Of a DNA stretch of 64,000 bases, positions 45,661-54,211 are shown piece after piece. The translations under genes were made by a program, and so were the position numbers. Source of the stretch: Lentibacillus sp. JNUCC-1 (GTDB lineage Bacteria; Bacillota; Bacilli; Bacillales; Amphibacillaceae). Every line of letters starts with the position of its first letter. Position 1 is the first letter of the stretch. Location of the stretch: the NCBI RefSeq assembly GCF_009741735.1, contig NZ_WHOH01000003.1:372001-436000 (forward strand), read 5' to 3'. Below the pieces are notes generated by a model, which was given only the letters and a program-made list of their open reading frames with translations, ran no database searches and had not been told where the DNA came from.

Positions 45661-45877
45661 ACATAAAAGTATGTAGTTTTTTGTGTAATGCATTACAAAC
45701 GCAAGTATGTCATATGTACGGTTAAGTTGCAAATTTTTGAAGTGGAGGGCGTGGGAGCGGCGGAATCAGACATGTGTTTCTTCTTAAATACATCCCTTGC
45801 AACATCAATATTTCACATCATATGTAGTATAATAAGCATAAGATTCATTTGAATATTTCCTCGAGGAGGCGTTCAGA

Positions 45878-46129
45878 ATGAGGAAGATTGAAGGTCAAAT
45901 GGCAAAAGTAATGAAGGAAATCATCTCTGACGGTGACCCAGTTGTTGAAATTGAAGGTAAGAAATATTACCTTTCTTTAATTGAAAAGCCGGAATCCACG
46001 GTTACAGAAGATGTAGAAGCTGACCCAGAATTAAAAGAAAAATTGCTTCAAGCCAAAATGGATATTTTGCATAGTAATACCTACACAACAGAGGAAGTAG
46101 TTGAAATGATTAATCAGGGAGAACTTTAA
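45878..46129 (+). CDS. Probable antitoxin of a RelE/ParE-type module
   Basis: 83 residues, acidic (many Glu and Asp). The N-terminus (MRKIEGQMAKVMKEIISDGD, then PVVEIEGKKYYLSLIEK) looks like a small beta-rich DNA-binding or dimer domain; the C-terminal helix (ELKEKLLQAKMDILHSNTYT, then EEVVEMINQ) would wrap the toxin. The stop overlaps the next gene's start (TAAATG), the usual antitoxin-toxin layout. ATG follows AGGAGGC. No exact family named. Confidence 0.65.
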   Translation: MRKIEGQMAKVMKEIISDGDPVVEIEGKKYYLSLIEKPESTVTEDVEADPELKEKLLQAKMDILHSNTYTTEEVVEMINQGEL

Positions 46130-46404
46130 ATGAGGTTGGAATGGACTGACCAAGCATTAGAGGCTTTTCGAAATATACGCAGCCAACATTATACCCAGAC
46201 TGAGACTGCAGAATATAAAAAACGCTTGCCAGAAATATTCAGGAAAAAATCACTTTACTTGGTGTAAGTACTTTAGTAGAAGAAAAGGAATGGAAAGGCA
46301 GTTACAAAATCATTATTGATAAGATTGTTGTCTATTATTCATTCTCAGAAAAACAGAACGTGTGTTATATAGAGTACTTCAGGCATTCTAGCCAGCATAA
46401 ATAA
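46130..46404 (+). pseudogene. RelE/ParE-like toxin, frameshifted
   Basis: The frame from 46130 gives MRLEWTDQALEAFRNIRSQH and breaks at the A6 run 46244-46249. In the next frame ITLLGVSTLVEEKEWKGSYK continues to KIVVYYSFSEKQNVCYIEYF and RHSSQHK at 46404. One added A gives a 91-residue protein with the RelE/ParE pattern (N-terminal W-T-x-x-A, C-terminal YYSF and YIEYFRHS strands). As written the toxin is dead, which would leave the antitoxin free to mutate; a base-calling error is equally possible. Confidence 0.72.
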
Positions 46405-46662
46405 TCCATAATAACTGGATGCAAACCGCATCCTTTTTATTTTATCAAAAATAAACGAGAAAACGCCAAGCGCCGTAAAACGCGGGGACGATTCTCATGC
46501 TTTTTTGGGAACGGGAGGGGCGGTTGGGAGAAATACCATGGATAAGGATTTGTTAATTTTGACAACGAAAGCTATGGTGAATCGTATGATATAACAGGAA
46601 TTGAAATTTTCAAACCAGCCAGATACGTGAGTAACTGATGATTTATTATAAAGAGGTGTTTT

Positions 46663-47028
46663 ATGAGAAAGCTCCTTGTATCGTTGCTAATAATGATGTT
46701 ATTTAGTGTTTCGCTCACAGGATGTGGTGAACCCCACACGGAAGGTATTGTGATAGAGGCAGATCAGAACTCAGTTTTGGTAGCTGGGAATCTTTCTACA
46801 GATCGGTACAAGGAATTGAAGCGTGAATCAGCTTCAGATGGGGATATATTCGAAGCGGTGAAACAGGAAGTACGTGACACAGGAGGAGCTATTGATTTAG
46901 TTGATTTCACGTATGAAGATGCCAACCAATTTGCAGCTGGTGATGAAGTTATCGTCTGGATTAAAGGCGGGATAGCAGAATCATTTCCCGGACAAGGCGA
47001 TGCTCGAAAAATTTCATTGAATGAGTAA
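46663..47028 (+). CDS. DUF3221-family lipoprotein (YobA-like)
   Basis: 121 residues. Lipobox SLTGC with Cys21. The mature part EGIVIEADQNSVLVAGNLST and FAAGDEVIVWIKGGIAESFP, DARKISL is the DUF3221 OB-like domain. ATG follows AGAGGTG. Function unknown; it is anchored outside the membrane. The 250 bp upstream carry a partial GCTTCC repeat near 46485 and no gene. Confidence 0.8.
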   Translation: MRKLLVSLLIMMLFSVSLTGCGEPHTEGIVIEADQNSVLVAGNLSTDRYKELKRESASDGDIFEAVKQEVRDTGGAIDLVDFTYEDANQFAAGDEVIVWIKGGIAESFPGQGDARKISLNE

Positions 47029-47256
47029 AGCGTTATGAGATGGTTTTTTGTATGGTAAATTATGTTAAAACTATGTTAGTTCAAAAGAAGCAGCGGATAT
47101 TTTGATTTTTTAGCTTTAGCCTTATATTTCCTGGAAGCAGTTCCATTAGCGGGGTATGTGGCTCATAAGTTGGTCGAACAGACGAATTGAATGATGTTTT
47201 GTAAGCGGTCTATTTAATGGGGTGGCAAAATTATTGGGTTTACGAAGGGGGATAAA

Positions 47257-47490
47257 ATGAATAAATTTAAAGCATCAAAAAGCAATGTGACGCATATAAG
47301 TACTAATATCTTTGCCTTGTTATTAATTGTTTTAGGAATTAATACGCTAAGGTATGGCACTTATCTTTTAGAGGGCTCTGCAGGTGTTTATAATTGGGTG
47401 CTTTTTGTTTTCAACTTGTTCTCTTTGATTTTGATTGTGATTTTGAAGGTTAATGGGCGGATAAAAATATTTGGTCCGGACGGGAAGTAA
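47257..47490 (+). CDS. Small two-helix membrane protein, unknown
   Basis: 77 residues with hydrophobic segments at about 17-37 and 45-67 (NIFALLLIVLGINTLRYGTY; YNWVLFVFNLFSLILIVILK). ATG follows GAAGGGGG. A repeat array follows 50 bp later. Confidence 0.6.
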   Translation: MNKFKASKSNVTHISTNIFALLLIVLGINTLRYGTYLLEGSAGVYNWVLFVFNLFSLILIVILKVNGRIKIFGPDGK

Positions 47491-47540
47491 TTAAAGACAG
47501 CCGCTGTGATCGGGCAGTTTTTTGAACAGGACCGGGTTGC

Positions 47541-47708
47541 TTGGATAGAACGCGCTTTTCGTTGGATAGAAGGTGTTCTTGCTTGGATAGAACGCGTTCT
47601 TCGTTTGATAGAGCTTGTTCTTCCTTTGATAGACTAGAATCTTCGTTGGATAGACAGGGGTCTTGCTCGGATAGAAGACACTCTTCGTTTGATAGATGTA
47701 TTTGCTCC
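47541..47708 (+). repeat. 21-bp tandem repeat array, type TTTGATAGA (locus E)
   Basis: Eight exact 21-bp units, first TTGGATAGAACGCGCTTTTC, third TTGGATAGAACGCGTTCTTC (core AGAACGCGTTCT is a perfect palindrome). Confidence 0.88.
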
Positions 47709-47780
47709 TGATCGGAAAAGTAATCATTTCAGGCAGTTCCATCATATAACACAATTCGTTCCAAAAAGGAGGACTTTCAC

Positions 47781-47915
47781 ATGTCATTCACGACAATTTT
47801 AGTCTATTTAACATTGGCGAGCTTGTTATTTACCATTAATGATGTGAATAAAGTTAAAAAAGAAAACGAGAAGCTTAGAAAAGATGTTGAGGCATTAAAA
47901 AAACAGGTTGAATAA
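47781..47915 (+). CDS. Small membrane-coiled-coil protein, unknown
   Basis: 44 residues: an N-terminal hydrophobic helix (TTILVYLTLASLLFTI) and a coiled tail (VKKENEKLRKDVEALKKQVE). ATG follows AAAGGAGG by eight bases. A very plausible short gene missed by length cut-offs. Confidence 0.65.
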   Translation: MSFTTILVYLTLASLLFTINDVNKVKKENEKLRKDVEALKKQVE

Positions 47916-47969
47916 AAAATATTTTAACCCATTAGCTGAATACGCCAGCTAAATTTAAAGGGGATTGGT

Positions 47970-48380
47970 ATGGTCAGTAACCCAGCTGGATTTTGGATAA
48001 GGTTAGGTGCGATTATTATAGACCAAATATTTTTATTCCTTGCATTGGGAATCGTGGGTTTTCTTTTGTTTAAAGAATTTCTTGTTGAAGGCTTTTTCGT
48101 GGATGCAATAAGTTCGTTATATTTTGTGCTGCTACCTATTTTTTGGTGTGGATATACGGTTGGAAAAAAAGGGACAGAGATTCGTATTGTTCGTGAAGAT
48201 GGTGATGAAGTGGGTTTTGGAACTATGTTTTTGCGTGAAGTTGTAGGTGGTTTCGTTTATGTTCTAACATTGGGTATTGGTGTGATCGTAAGCGTTCTCA
48301 TGGTTGGTCTTAGAGAAGATAAACGTTCGATTCACGATTTTATCGCTGGGACCTATGTGACTTATGATGAACCCGATTAA
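47970..48380 (+). CDS. RDD-family membrane protein
   Basis: 136 residues. The RDD arginine/aspartate motifs are visible: FWIRLGAIIIDQIFLFLA, and later EDKRSIHDFIAGTYVTY. Three hydrophobic segments. Family proteins may transport small solutes or ions; no specific role is known here. ATG follows AAAGGGG. Confidence 0.82.
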   Translation: MVSNPAGFWIRLGAIIIDQIFLFLALGIVGFLLFKEFLVEGFFVDAISSLYFVLLPIFWCGYTVGKKGTEIRIVREDGDEVGFGTMFLREVVGGFVYVLTLGIGVIVSVLMVGLREDKRSIHDFIAGTYVTYDEPD

Positions 48381-48466
48381 GATTGTGCCCAAGGATAATG
48401 AGCTTGTGCTGAAATGGCGATATAATCTTCAACATTTTAAAGTCAGGCAAAGGAGTGTGCATCCAC

Positions 48467-48778
48467 TTGAAACCAGATCAAAATGATATTGTGCTAAGTT
48501 TGCTTGTCTGTTTTTTTCTTTCGTTTCTCATTCCCGGCATTATTTTTACCGATGGGCTGGTCCGGTATGAATTCGGTTTTCCGTTTTGGTATATAACGGT
48601 GTATCAGACCGAAGCGGGGAGCGTATGGTTAGGCAATAATTTTTTTGCGGGTAACGCTGGGTTGTCCATTAATCCGCTCTTTTTTCTTTTCAATGTGATG
48701 ATCATGTATTTTGTAATCCACCGTATTAGAAAGCGTCCAAATAAGCGAAGGAAAACGGAGAAGGAGGTCGTGAAATAA
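48467..48778 (+). CDS. Small membrane protein, unknown
   Basis: About 104 residues with two or three hydrophobic segments (IVLSLLVCFFLSFLIPGIIF, and NPLFFLFNVMIMYFVIH), basic C-terminus. Start TTG 48467 lies eleven bases after AAAGGAG; a GTG at 48455 overlaps that site. No family recognised. Confidence 0.55.
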   Translation: MKPDQNDIVLSLLVCFFLSFLIPGIIFTDGLVRYEFGFPFWYITVYQTEAGSVWLGNNFFAGNAGLSINPLFFLFNVMIMYFVIHRIRKRPNKRRKTEKEVVK

Positions 48779-48837
48779 ACATGTATTCACAACCGCTCTC
48801 TCTTATCCGTTAACTTCTGTTTAAGCTGTAAACATTC

Positions 48838-50508
48838 CTACGCGTTTTGATTTGCGAACCGTTTTGACAGTTGTGCCAGCAGGTCGGGCTTATCATCACG
48901 ATGCATCACAACTTCAATAAACGTCAGGCTCTCATGATTGTTTTCCGCTGCTGTTAAGGCTTCCTCGAGTTCGGTTTCCGTTTTGACTTTAAACGTTAGG
49001 CTTTTCCCTTGGGGGCTGAAAACCTCAGGCAGCTTCTTGTAATCCCACATCGGAATATCATTATAAGGCTGATTTTCTCCGTGAATCGCGCGCTCGACCG
49101 TGTAGCCGTCATTATTGATCAAGAAAATAATCGGTTTGATTTTCTGTGAGAGCATGGTTGAAAGTTCTTGTGCTGTCAGTTGAAATGAGCCATCTCCGAT
49201 AAGAAGAATGTTCCGCCGGCTCATATCGGCAAGCTGTGATCCCAGTAAAGCCGGGAAGGTAAAGCCGATCGATCCCCACAAAGGCTGTCCGATAAACATG
49301 GTATCTTTCGGTATTGGCATCGTCGCAGCACCATAGTAAGACGTCCCCTGTTCCGCCAGCAGAATATCGCTTTCTTTCATAAAGTAAGACAAGCGCTCGA
49401 AGAAACGGTTTTGCTCAATGTTTTCTTCTTTTGCCTCATATGGCGTCTGATTGATTTGTGCCTTCAGCGGCGTAATATTAAGCTCCTCAGCATTTTTTGG
49501 CGTAATTTTATCGCTTAGTGCTGAAAGTGCATCTTTCATAGTAACTGGTGCATATTTTTTGTCTGAAGTCTTCACAGAAAAAGGAGTCATCTGTATCACG
49601 TTTTTTCCTGTGAAGTCATAAGAAAAGCCGCCTGTCGTTGAATCGGTCGGTTTGGCACCAATTTGCAGAATGCAATCCGCGTCATCCACGCGCTGCTGTA
49701 AGTAAGGCGCACTCAGTTCCCCGTTGTAGACCCCAATAAATTGTGGGTGCTCTTCGTTAAAAGCGCCTTTTCCACCACTCAATATGGTTACAGGAATCCC
49801 TGTTTTATTCGCGAATTCCAGCAATTCTTTCCGGTTGTCATAACGGTTTACCTCGTAACCGGCTAAGATGACAGGCTGATTTGCATTGTTAATCATAGGT
49901 GTAAGTTCCGCCAGCATCTGGTTTAAAGCTTCGTGATTGCTGGTAGCGACTTCCTCATGTAAAGGACTTTCCGGCTTGTTGGCAGGTTTATTATAGACAT
50001 CAATCGGTAAGGTGATATGCACAGGGCGTTTTTCTGTCATACAAGCAAGCAGTACCCGGTCAATTTCTTGTGCGGCGTTTTCTTGTGTTAATAAGGTTTG
50101 GGCCACAGTCACCTCTTGAAACATTCTGGAAAAGTGGTCAAACTTGCCGTCGCCCAATGTATGGTGGACATACAAACCATTGTCCATCACTTTTGTTGTC
50201 GGTGCGCCTGAAATCTTCACGACAGGCACATGCTCCGCATAGGAACCGGCAATGCCGTTGATTGCGCTCAATTCACCAACACCAAATGTTGTGCTTAAAG
50301 CAGCAAACCCGTTAATGCGGGCATAGCCATCGGCAGCATAAGCGGCGTTTAATTCATTCCGATTTCCAACCCATTCCATGCCTTCATGATCGATTACATC
50401 ATCCAAGAAAGCTAAGTTATAATCTCCCGGCACGCCGAACATATGGCGGATACCGAGTTCTGATAAACGGTCTAATAAGTACTTTCCAACAGTATACTCA
50501 TATTTCAT
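48838..50508 (-). CDS. Thiamine-dependent 2-keto acid decarboxylase (IpdC/pyruvate decarboxylase family)
   Basis: 556 residues, normal length. The N-terminal Glu that activates TPP is in NELNAAYAADGYAR; the decarboxylase-specific His pair is in YVHHTLGDGKF. The TPP-binding motif is GDGSFQLTAQ to NNDGYTVERAIHG. It decarboxylates pyruvate, indolepyruvate or branched keto acids to aldehydes; sequence alone does not decide. ATG at 50508 follows GAGGTG by six bases. Divergent from a MarR gene with two palindromes between. Confidence 0.88.
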   Translation of the reverse strand: MKYEYTVGKYLLDRLSELGIRHMFGVPGDYNLAFLDDVIDHEGMEWVGNRNELNAAYAADGYARINGFAALSTTFGVGELSAINGIAGSYAEHVPVVKISGAPTTKVMDNGLYVHHTLGDGKFDHFSRMFQEVTVAQTLLTQENAAQEIDRVLLACMTEKRPVHITLPIDVYNKPANKPESPLHEEVATSNHEALNQMLAELTPMINNANQPVILAGYEVNRYDNRKELLEFANKTGIPVTILSGGKGAFNEEHPQFIGVYNGELSAPYLQQRVDDADCILQIGAKPTDSTTGGFSYDFTGKNVIQMTPFSVKTSDKKYAPVTMKDALSALSDKITPKNAEELNITPLKAQINQTPYEAKEENIEQNRFFERLSYFMKESDILLAEQGTSYYGAATMPIPKDTMFIGQPLWGSIGFTFPALLGSQLADMSRRNILLIGDGSFQLTAQELSTMLSQKIKPIIFLINNDGYTVERAIHGENQPYNDIPMWDYKKLPEVFSPQGKSLTFKVKTETELEEALTAAENNHESLTFIEVVMHRDDKPDLLAQLSKRFANQNA

Positions 50509-50629
50509 GATTGACACCTCAAATTCGTATTTTTATCATGTTAGATTTAACATATATACATTTTCTATCCCCTGGCAGGTGAAACTTCTGGGCAAAAATG
50601 GGATGTATGTATAGATGCATGTCAAAACT

Positions 50630-50695
50630 AAAGGTCAACTGTATTGACCTTTTTAGAATAACATCTGAACTTTTATAGGTCAACCACATTGACTG
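50630..50695. promoter_or_regulatory. Two MarR-type operators between divergent genes
   Basis: Site 1 (50630-50652) has perfect arms AAAGGTCAA and TTGACCTTT separated by CTGTA. Site 2 (50677-50695) is AGGTCAA, CCACA, TTGACTG, with imperfect right arm. Both share the TCAAnnnnnTTGA core, separated by about 47 bp centre to centre. They probably bind the MarR regulator encoded at 50776 and could control both divergent genes. Confidence 0.7.
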
Positions 50696-50775
50696 ATATT
50701 TTATTGCAGGCAACATCATGCTGATACCCAAAATGCGGATCATTTGATATTCTTTAAGAAGGGGGTTTAAACGCA

Positions 50776-51225
50776 ATGGACAAAAAACGTGAAGAACAAT
50801 TAAATGAGACACTTATGCTGTTTTACTTTGCCTACCGTACATTTACAAAAGAACCCGATCGTATACTCGAACAACATGGTATTCACCGTCTCCATCACCG
50901 GATATTATTTTTTGTGGCCCGAACACCGAATATTCGTGTTCACGAGCTTTTGAAAACGTTGGAAGTCTCCAAACAAGCTTTACATGCGCCCATGCGTCAG
51001 CTCATCGAAATGGGGTATATCAACAGTGAACCGGCTGAATATGATCGCCGTGTCCGGGAGCTGCAACTAACTGAAAAAGGTCAAAAACTTGAGATGCAAT
51101 TAAGCAATGTTCAACGCGGTAAAATGAATGCCATTTTTGAGGAGATGGGCCCAGAGAGTGAGGAAACTTGGAAAGCGGTTATGAGGCACATCATGGACAT
51201 GGACCATGAAGGTCATGAAGAATAG
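50776..51225 (+). CDS. MarR-family transcriptional regulator
   Basis: 149 residues with the winged helix: IRVHELLKTLEVSKQALHAP as the recognition region and EYDRRVRELQLTEKGQKLE as the wing. A dimerisation helix bundle flanks it. Likely autoregulated and regulating the divergent decarboxylase gene through the sites at 50630-50695. Ligand unknown. ATG follows AAGAAGGGGG at a rather long spacing. Confidence 0.87.
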   Translation: MDKKREEQLNETLMLFYFAYRTFTKEPDRILEQHGIHRLHHRILFFVARTPNIRVHELLKTLEVSKQALHAPMRQLIEMGYINSEPAEYDRRVRELQLTEKGQKLEMQLSNVQRGKMNAIFEEMGPESEETWKAVMRHIMDMDHEGHEE

Positions 51226-51434
51226 CTGAAGACTGGGGCCGTGTTGACAAGCAGGAACCCATTTTTGAAGGCATATGTTTCAGGGAAGATTGATGCCTGA
51301 TTTGCAGATGTGCGAATCTGATCTCCCCGATAAAGACGACTGCTTATGGTGAAAAGCTGATTCCTAAACGCGTTGAATATAACCAGGGGGGGAACTGCCC
51401 ACCTGTTTTTGAAAATGGAATGGGGGGAGAAAGA

Positions 51435-51890
51435 ATGAAAAAGTACATAAGAGTCGTTGTCGGTATCAGTTTCATATCTTATATATTTGCACTGGTAATC
51501 CTGTTGTTTATCGGTGGCCGGGGTTATAGATTTTCAGACCTTTCGTTACTGGAATATATAATGTCTTCATCCAATCTTGTTCCGTTTAAAACGATCAATG
51601 CATATGTACAGGTACTCATTAACGGCAGCATGAATGCCGATATACCCTTAAAAAACCTGCTAGGTAACGTATTGCTGTTTTTGCCCATGGGAATCTATCT
51701 GCCTTTTTATATTAAAAAGATGGGGAGAGCGGGCATGTTTATCGTTTCAATGATTGTCATGTTATTTTTGATTGAAGCGGTACAGATCGTCACAAGAAGA
51801 GGAAGTTTTGACATAGATGATTTTATTCTTAATATGGCTGGGGCTTTAATAGGCTTTGGAATTTGGAAAATGGTGATGAGAAAAGGATAA
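51435..51890 (+). CDS. VanZ-family membrane protein
   Basis: 151 residues, four or five hydrophobic segments. VanZ pattern: NLVPFKTI, NLLGNVLLFLPMGIYLPF, IEAVQIVTRRGSFDIDDFIL, NMAGALIGF. VanZ confers low-level teicoplanin resistance in enterococci, but most Bacillaceae homologues are of unknown role. ATG follows GGGGGGAG. Confidence 0.87.
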   Translation: MKKYIRVVVGISFISYIFALVILLFIGGRGYRFSDLSLLEYIMSSSNLVPFKTINAYVQVLINGSMNADIPLKNLLGNVLLFLPMGIYLPFYIKKMGRAGMFIVSMIVMLFLIEAVQIVTRRGSFDIDDFILNMAGALIGFGIWKMVMRKG

Positions 51891-51930
51891 CTCATGCAGA
51901 TCACAGCTCTTTTGAAAAGAGGGGAATGGA

Positions 51931-52713
51931 ATGACTTTGTATTATCAAGAATACGGGGATACGGAGGCTTCACTCATCGTGTTTTTACATGGTGGAGGGG
52001 TGAACAGCTGGATGTGGGATAAACAAGTCCAGTATTTAACTGGATACCATTGTGTGACGATTGACTTACCCGAGCAAGGACTGAACGCACATGAAGGGCC
52101 ATTTTCAATTGAATCCAGTGCAAATAAGATCATTGAGCTGATTGAAGAGATTGCTAACGGGAAGCGTGTCACTGTTATTGGTTTTTCGTTAGGCGCGCAA
52201 GTTCTTGTTCAAATGTTAAGTGTTAAACCGGATTTAGTTGATCACGCCATGATAAACAGTGCGCTGGTGAAACCGAGCAGACTCGGCGTGGCAATGGTTG
52301 ACCCTATAATTCGTCTAACATTTCCAATGATTCGAAACAGGACTTTTTCAAAGCTGCAGGCGAAGACACTTTTGATCAGTGCGGACTACTTTGAGAGGTA
52401 TTACCGTGAAAGCAGTCAGATGGAACGCCATACGCTGGTTCGGATATTAAGAGAAAATATGTCTTTTGAATTACCTGCTGACTTCGCTAAAGCACGTGCG
52501 AATATATTGGTGACTGTTGGTGAGAAAGAAAAAGGCATGATGAAAAAGTCAGCACTTGAGTTGGTGCACCATAATCAAAATTGCACTGGTGTAATGATTG
52601 CTGGAATTGGTCACGGGGCACCATTGGCAGTACCGGAGTTGTTTAATCAGATGATTGAAGAATGGATAGAGGCTGGTGAAGTCTCATTTGACTCGACAAA
52701 AACCACTTTATAG
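51931..52713 (+). CDS. Alpha/beta hydrolase
   Basis: 260 residues. HGGG oxyanion motif (VFLHGGGVNSWMWD), nucleophile Ser in GFSLGAQ, Asp candidate in the ILVTVGEKEKG strand region, and catalytic His in GIGHGAPL. Substrate unknown; likely an esterase-like or C-C hydrolase. ATG follows GGGGAATG. Confidence 0.83.
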   Translation: MTLYYQEYGDTEASLIVFLHGGGVNSWMWDKQVQYLTGYHCVTIDLPEQGLNAHEGPFSIESSANKIIELIEEIANGKRVTVIGFSLGAQVLVQMLSVKPDLVDHAMINSALVKPSRLGVAMVDPIIRLTFPMIRNRTFSKLQAKTLLISADYFERYYRESSQMERHTLVRILRENMSFELPADFAKARANILVTVGEKEKGMMKKSALELVHHNQNCTGVMIAGIGHGAPLAVPELFNQMIEEWIEAGEVSFDSTKTTL

Positions 52714-52779
52714 TTGAGTCTAACGTTACGTCATACTTTATGATCATAACCAAGTGATAATTTTTTAGGGGATGGTCAA

Positions 52780-53682
52780 ATGGATACATTCAAAGTTGTA
52801 GACACGTTCAGGCAGTATGATGAATTGCTTGAGATTCAGGATTTAGATCGGCGACGAGATTATTTTCGATATGAAATGATGGAGCCCTTTAGGCACATGT
52901 GGAACTTGATCAATGTGCCCCTAAAAGCAAAGCAGCAAAATGGCTATGATGTTATCATGGCTGCCAAGATGCTTGGTTTTGCAGATGTCGGTGATGATCA
53001 AACGATTAGAAAAGCATTAACTATTCTAAGAGATTATGACGCCTATGCAGTTGCTGAGCGGACGCTTGAAAACTGTATCGTAAAGGCTTCCGATAAGGGA
53101 CTGAAGATAAATGCAGATGAAGTAAAAATGGGATTGTATGTGTCTGATCCTGAAAAACTGACGCTGCAAAAAGGGTATACGGGATTTGGCGGCATACCGG
53201 GCTATATAACTGTGAACATCTATCCAAACGATTACAACTTGCCGAAGATCCCGGCGGTCATCGCTCATGAGTTTCACCACAATATCCGTTTTTCTTATTT
53301 TGACTGGGATCATGGGAATGTGACGGTAGGAGATTATCTGGTCATAGAGGGTCTGGCCGAGTCTTTTGCTAAGGAATTGTACGGAACAGAGCAACTGGGG
53401 CCTTGGGTGACAAGCATGGATCAAGAGGAACTGGAATATTCAACTGAGGTTATTGGTGAAGCCCTTGATATTAAAGGATTCGCTGAAGTGAGCAGCTATA
53501 TGTTTGGTGATAAAATTGCCGCGCAAGAGGGGTACCAGCCTGTTGGGCTCCCGTTTTGTGCGGGCTATGCAGTCGGGTATAAGGCTGTTCAGGCTTATAT
53601 GGAAAAACATGATCAGACGATTTACGAAGCGACATTAATGCCGGCTGAAGAAATCATTCATGGCTGTGGGTTGTTTACTTAG
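52780..53682 (+). CDS. YjaZ (DUF2268) zinc metalloprotease-like protein
   Basis: 300 residues. HExxH motif in VIAHEFHHNIRF (about residue 165) and the third-ligand Glu in VIEGLAESFAKELYG. Ends with CAGYAVGYKAVQAYME, as in YjaZ. The N-terminal half has the helical DUF2268 lead. It is the third such family member in this window and the most YjaZ-like. ATG follows AGGGGATGG. Confidence 0.85.
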   Translation: MDTFKVVDTFRQYDELLEIQDLDRRRDYFRYEMMEPFRHMWNLINVPLKAKQQNGYDVIMAAKMLGFADVGDDQTIRKALTILRDYDAYAVAERTLENCIVKASDKGLKINADEVKMGLYVSDPEKLTLQKGYTGFGGIPGYITVNIYPNDYNLPKIPAVIAHEFHHNIRFSYFDWDHGNVTVGDYLVIEGLAESFAKELYGTEQLGPWVTSMDQEELEYSTEVIGEALDIKGFAEVSSYMFGDKIAAQEGYQPVGLPFCAGYAVGYKAVQAYMEKHDQTIYEATLMPAEEIIHGCGLFT

Positions 53683-53710
53683 AATTTAGCGGCGCAAGGA
53701 ACTCAGGTGA

Positions 53711-53765
53711 ATGCGGATCTAGTGCTTCCTTTTTGGAACTGTAAGCGGCAAAGGAGTCCCAGTGT
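53711..53765 (+). repeat. Dispersed GCTTCC hairpin family, diverged copy
   Basis: TAGTGCTTCC, TTTTTGGAACTGT, AAGCGGCAAAGGAGTCCCAG. It lies between the convergent YjaZ and small antitoxin-like genes. Confidence 0.45.
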
Positions 53766-53768
53766 TTG

Positions 53769-53948
53769 TTAACGTGAATCATTTCGACCGAACCAAATGC
53801 ATACGCCAAATGATTTATCCGTCGTACGTTTAAATGACTTGGTTATGAGCTCGTTTTTTCTCTTAACTTCTTTCTCGACTGGAGACAATGTTCCTCTAGC
53901 CAAGGGGATGTTCAAACTTCTTCTTTTGAGTGTAAGTTTTTGATTCAC
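53769..53948 (-). CDS. SpoIISB-like antitoxin candidate 2
   Basis: About 59 residues: basic, containing LKRRSLNIPLARGTLSPVEK and RKNELITKSFKRT. The RRSLNIPLA block is shared exactly with the small protein at 54021. The pattern (basic start, then S-P, then K-x-N-E-x-L-I) resembles B. subtilis SpoIISB. The GTG at 53948 lies six bases after GAGAGGTG; an ATG at 53954 is too close to it. A terminator separates it from the toxin operon, so it may have its own promoter. Confidence 0.6.
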   Translation of the reverse strand: MNQKLTLKRRSLNIPLARGTLSPVEKEVKRKNELITKSFKRTTDKSFGVCIWFGRNDSR

Positions 53949-53997
53949 AATCATCACCTCTCTTGCATTAGGATATGCCAAAGAAATATAATCATGA

Positions 53998-54022
53998 AAA
54001 AAGCACTCAACTAGAGTGCTTT
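53998..54022 (-). terminator. Terminator after the first antitoxin gene
   Basis: AAAGCACTC and GAGTGCTTT around TAGTT, followed on the minus strand by a T-run. It overlaps the stop of the gene at 54021 and would uncouple the second small gene. Confidence 0.8.
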
Positions 54023-54164
54023 AATTTTTTACGGTATGCTTTTTATGAGATCTTCTAATCCCCAAAATTCTTCGGTTTGCTTCCCTGATTTTCCGGCTGT
54101 GATGACTCTCGCCTGCTTCAGCTAGGGGAATATTAAGGCTTCTTCTTGGCGGTTGCGTGTTCAT
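54021..54164 (-). CDS. SpoIISB-like antitoxin candidate 1
   Basis: 47 residues from ATG 54164 (PPRRSLNIPLAEAGESHHSR, then KIREANRRILGIRRSHKKHT), strongly basic and unstructured, as is SpoIISB. GGAAAAGGAG lies about eleven bases upstream. An in-frame TTG at 54218 overlaps the toxin stop and gives an 18-residue longer form. Immediately downstream of the SpoIISA-like toxin gene, where SpoIISB is encoded in Bacillus. Confidence 0.68.
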   Translation of the reverse strand: MNTQPPRRSLNIPLAEAGESHHSRKIREANRRILGIRRSHKKHTVKN

Positions 54165-54211
54165 TGATCTGTTAACTCCTTTTCCTTTCTCTCGCTCAGC
54201 TAGAATCTTCT

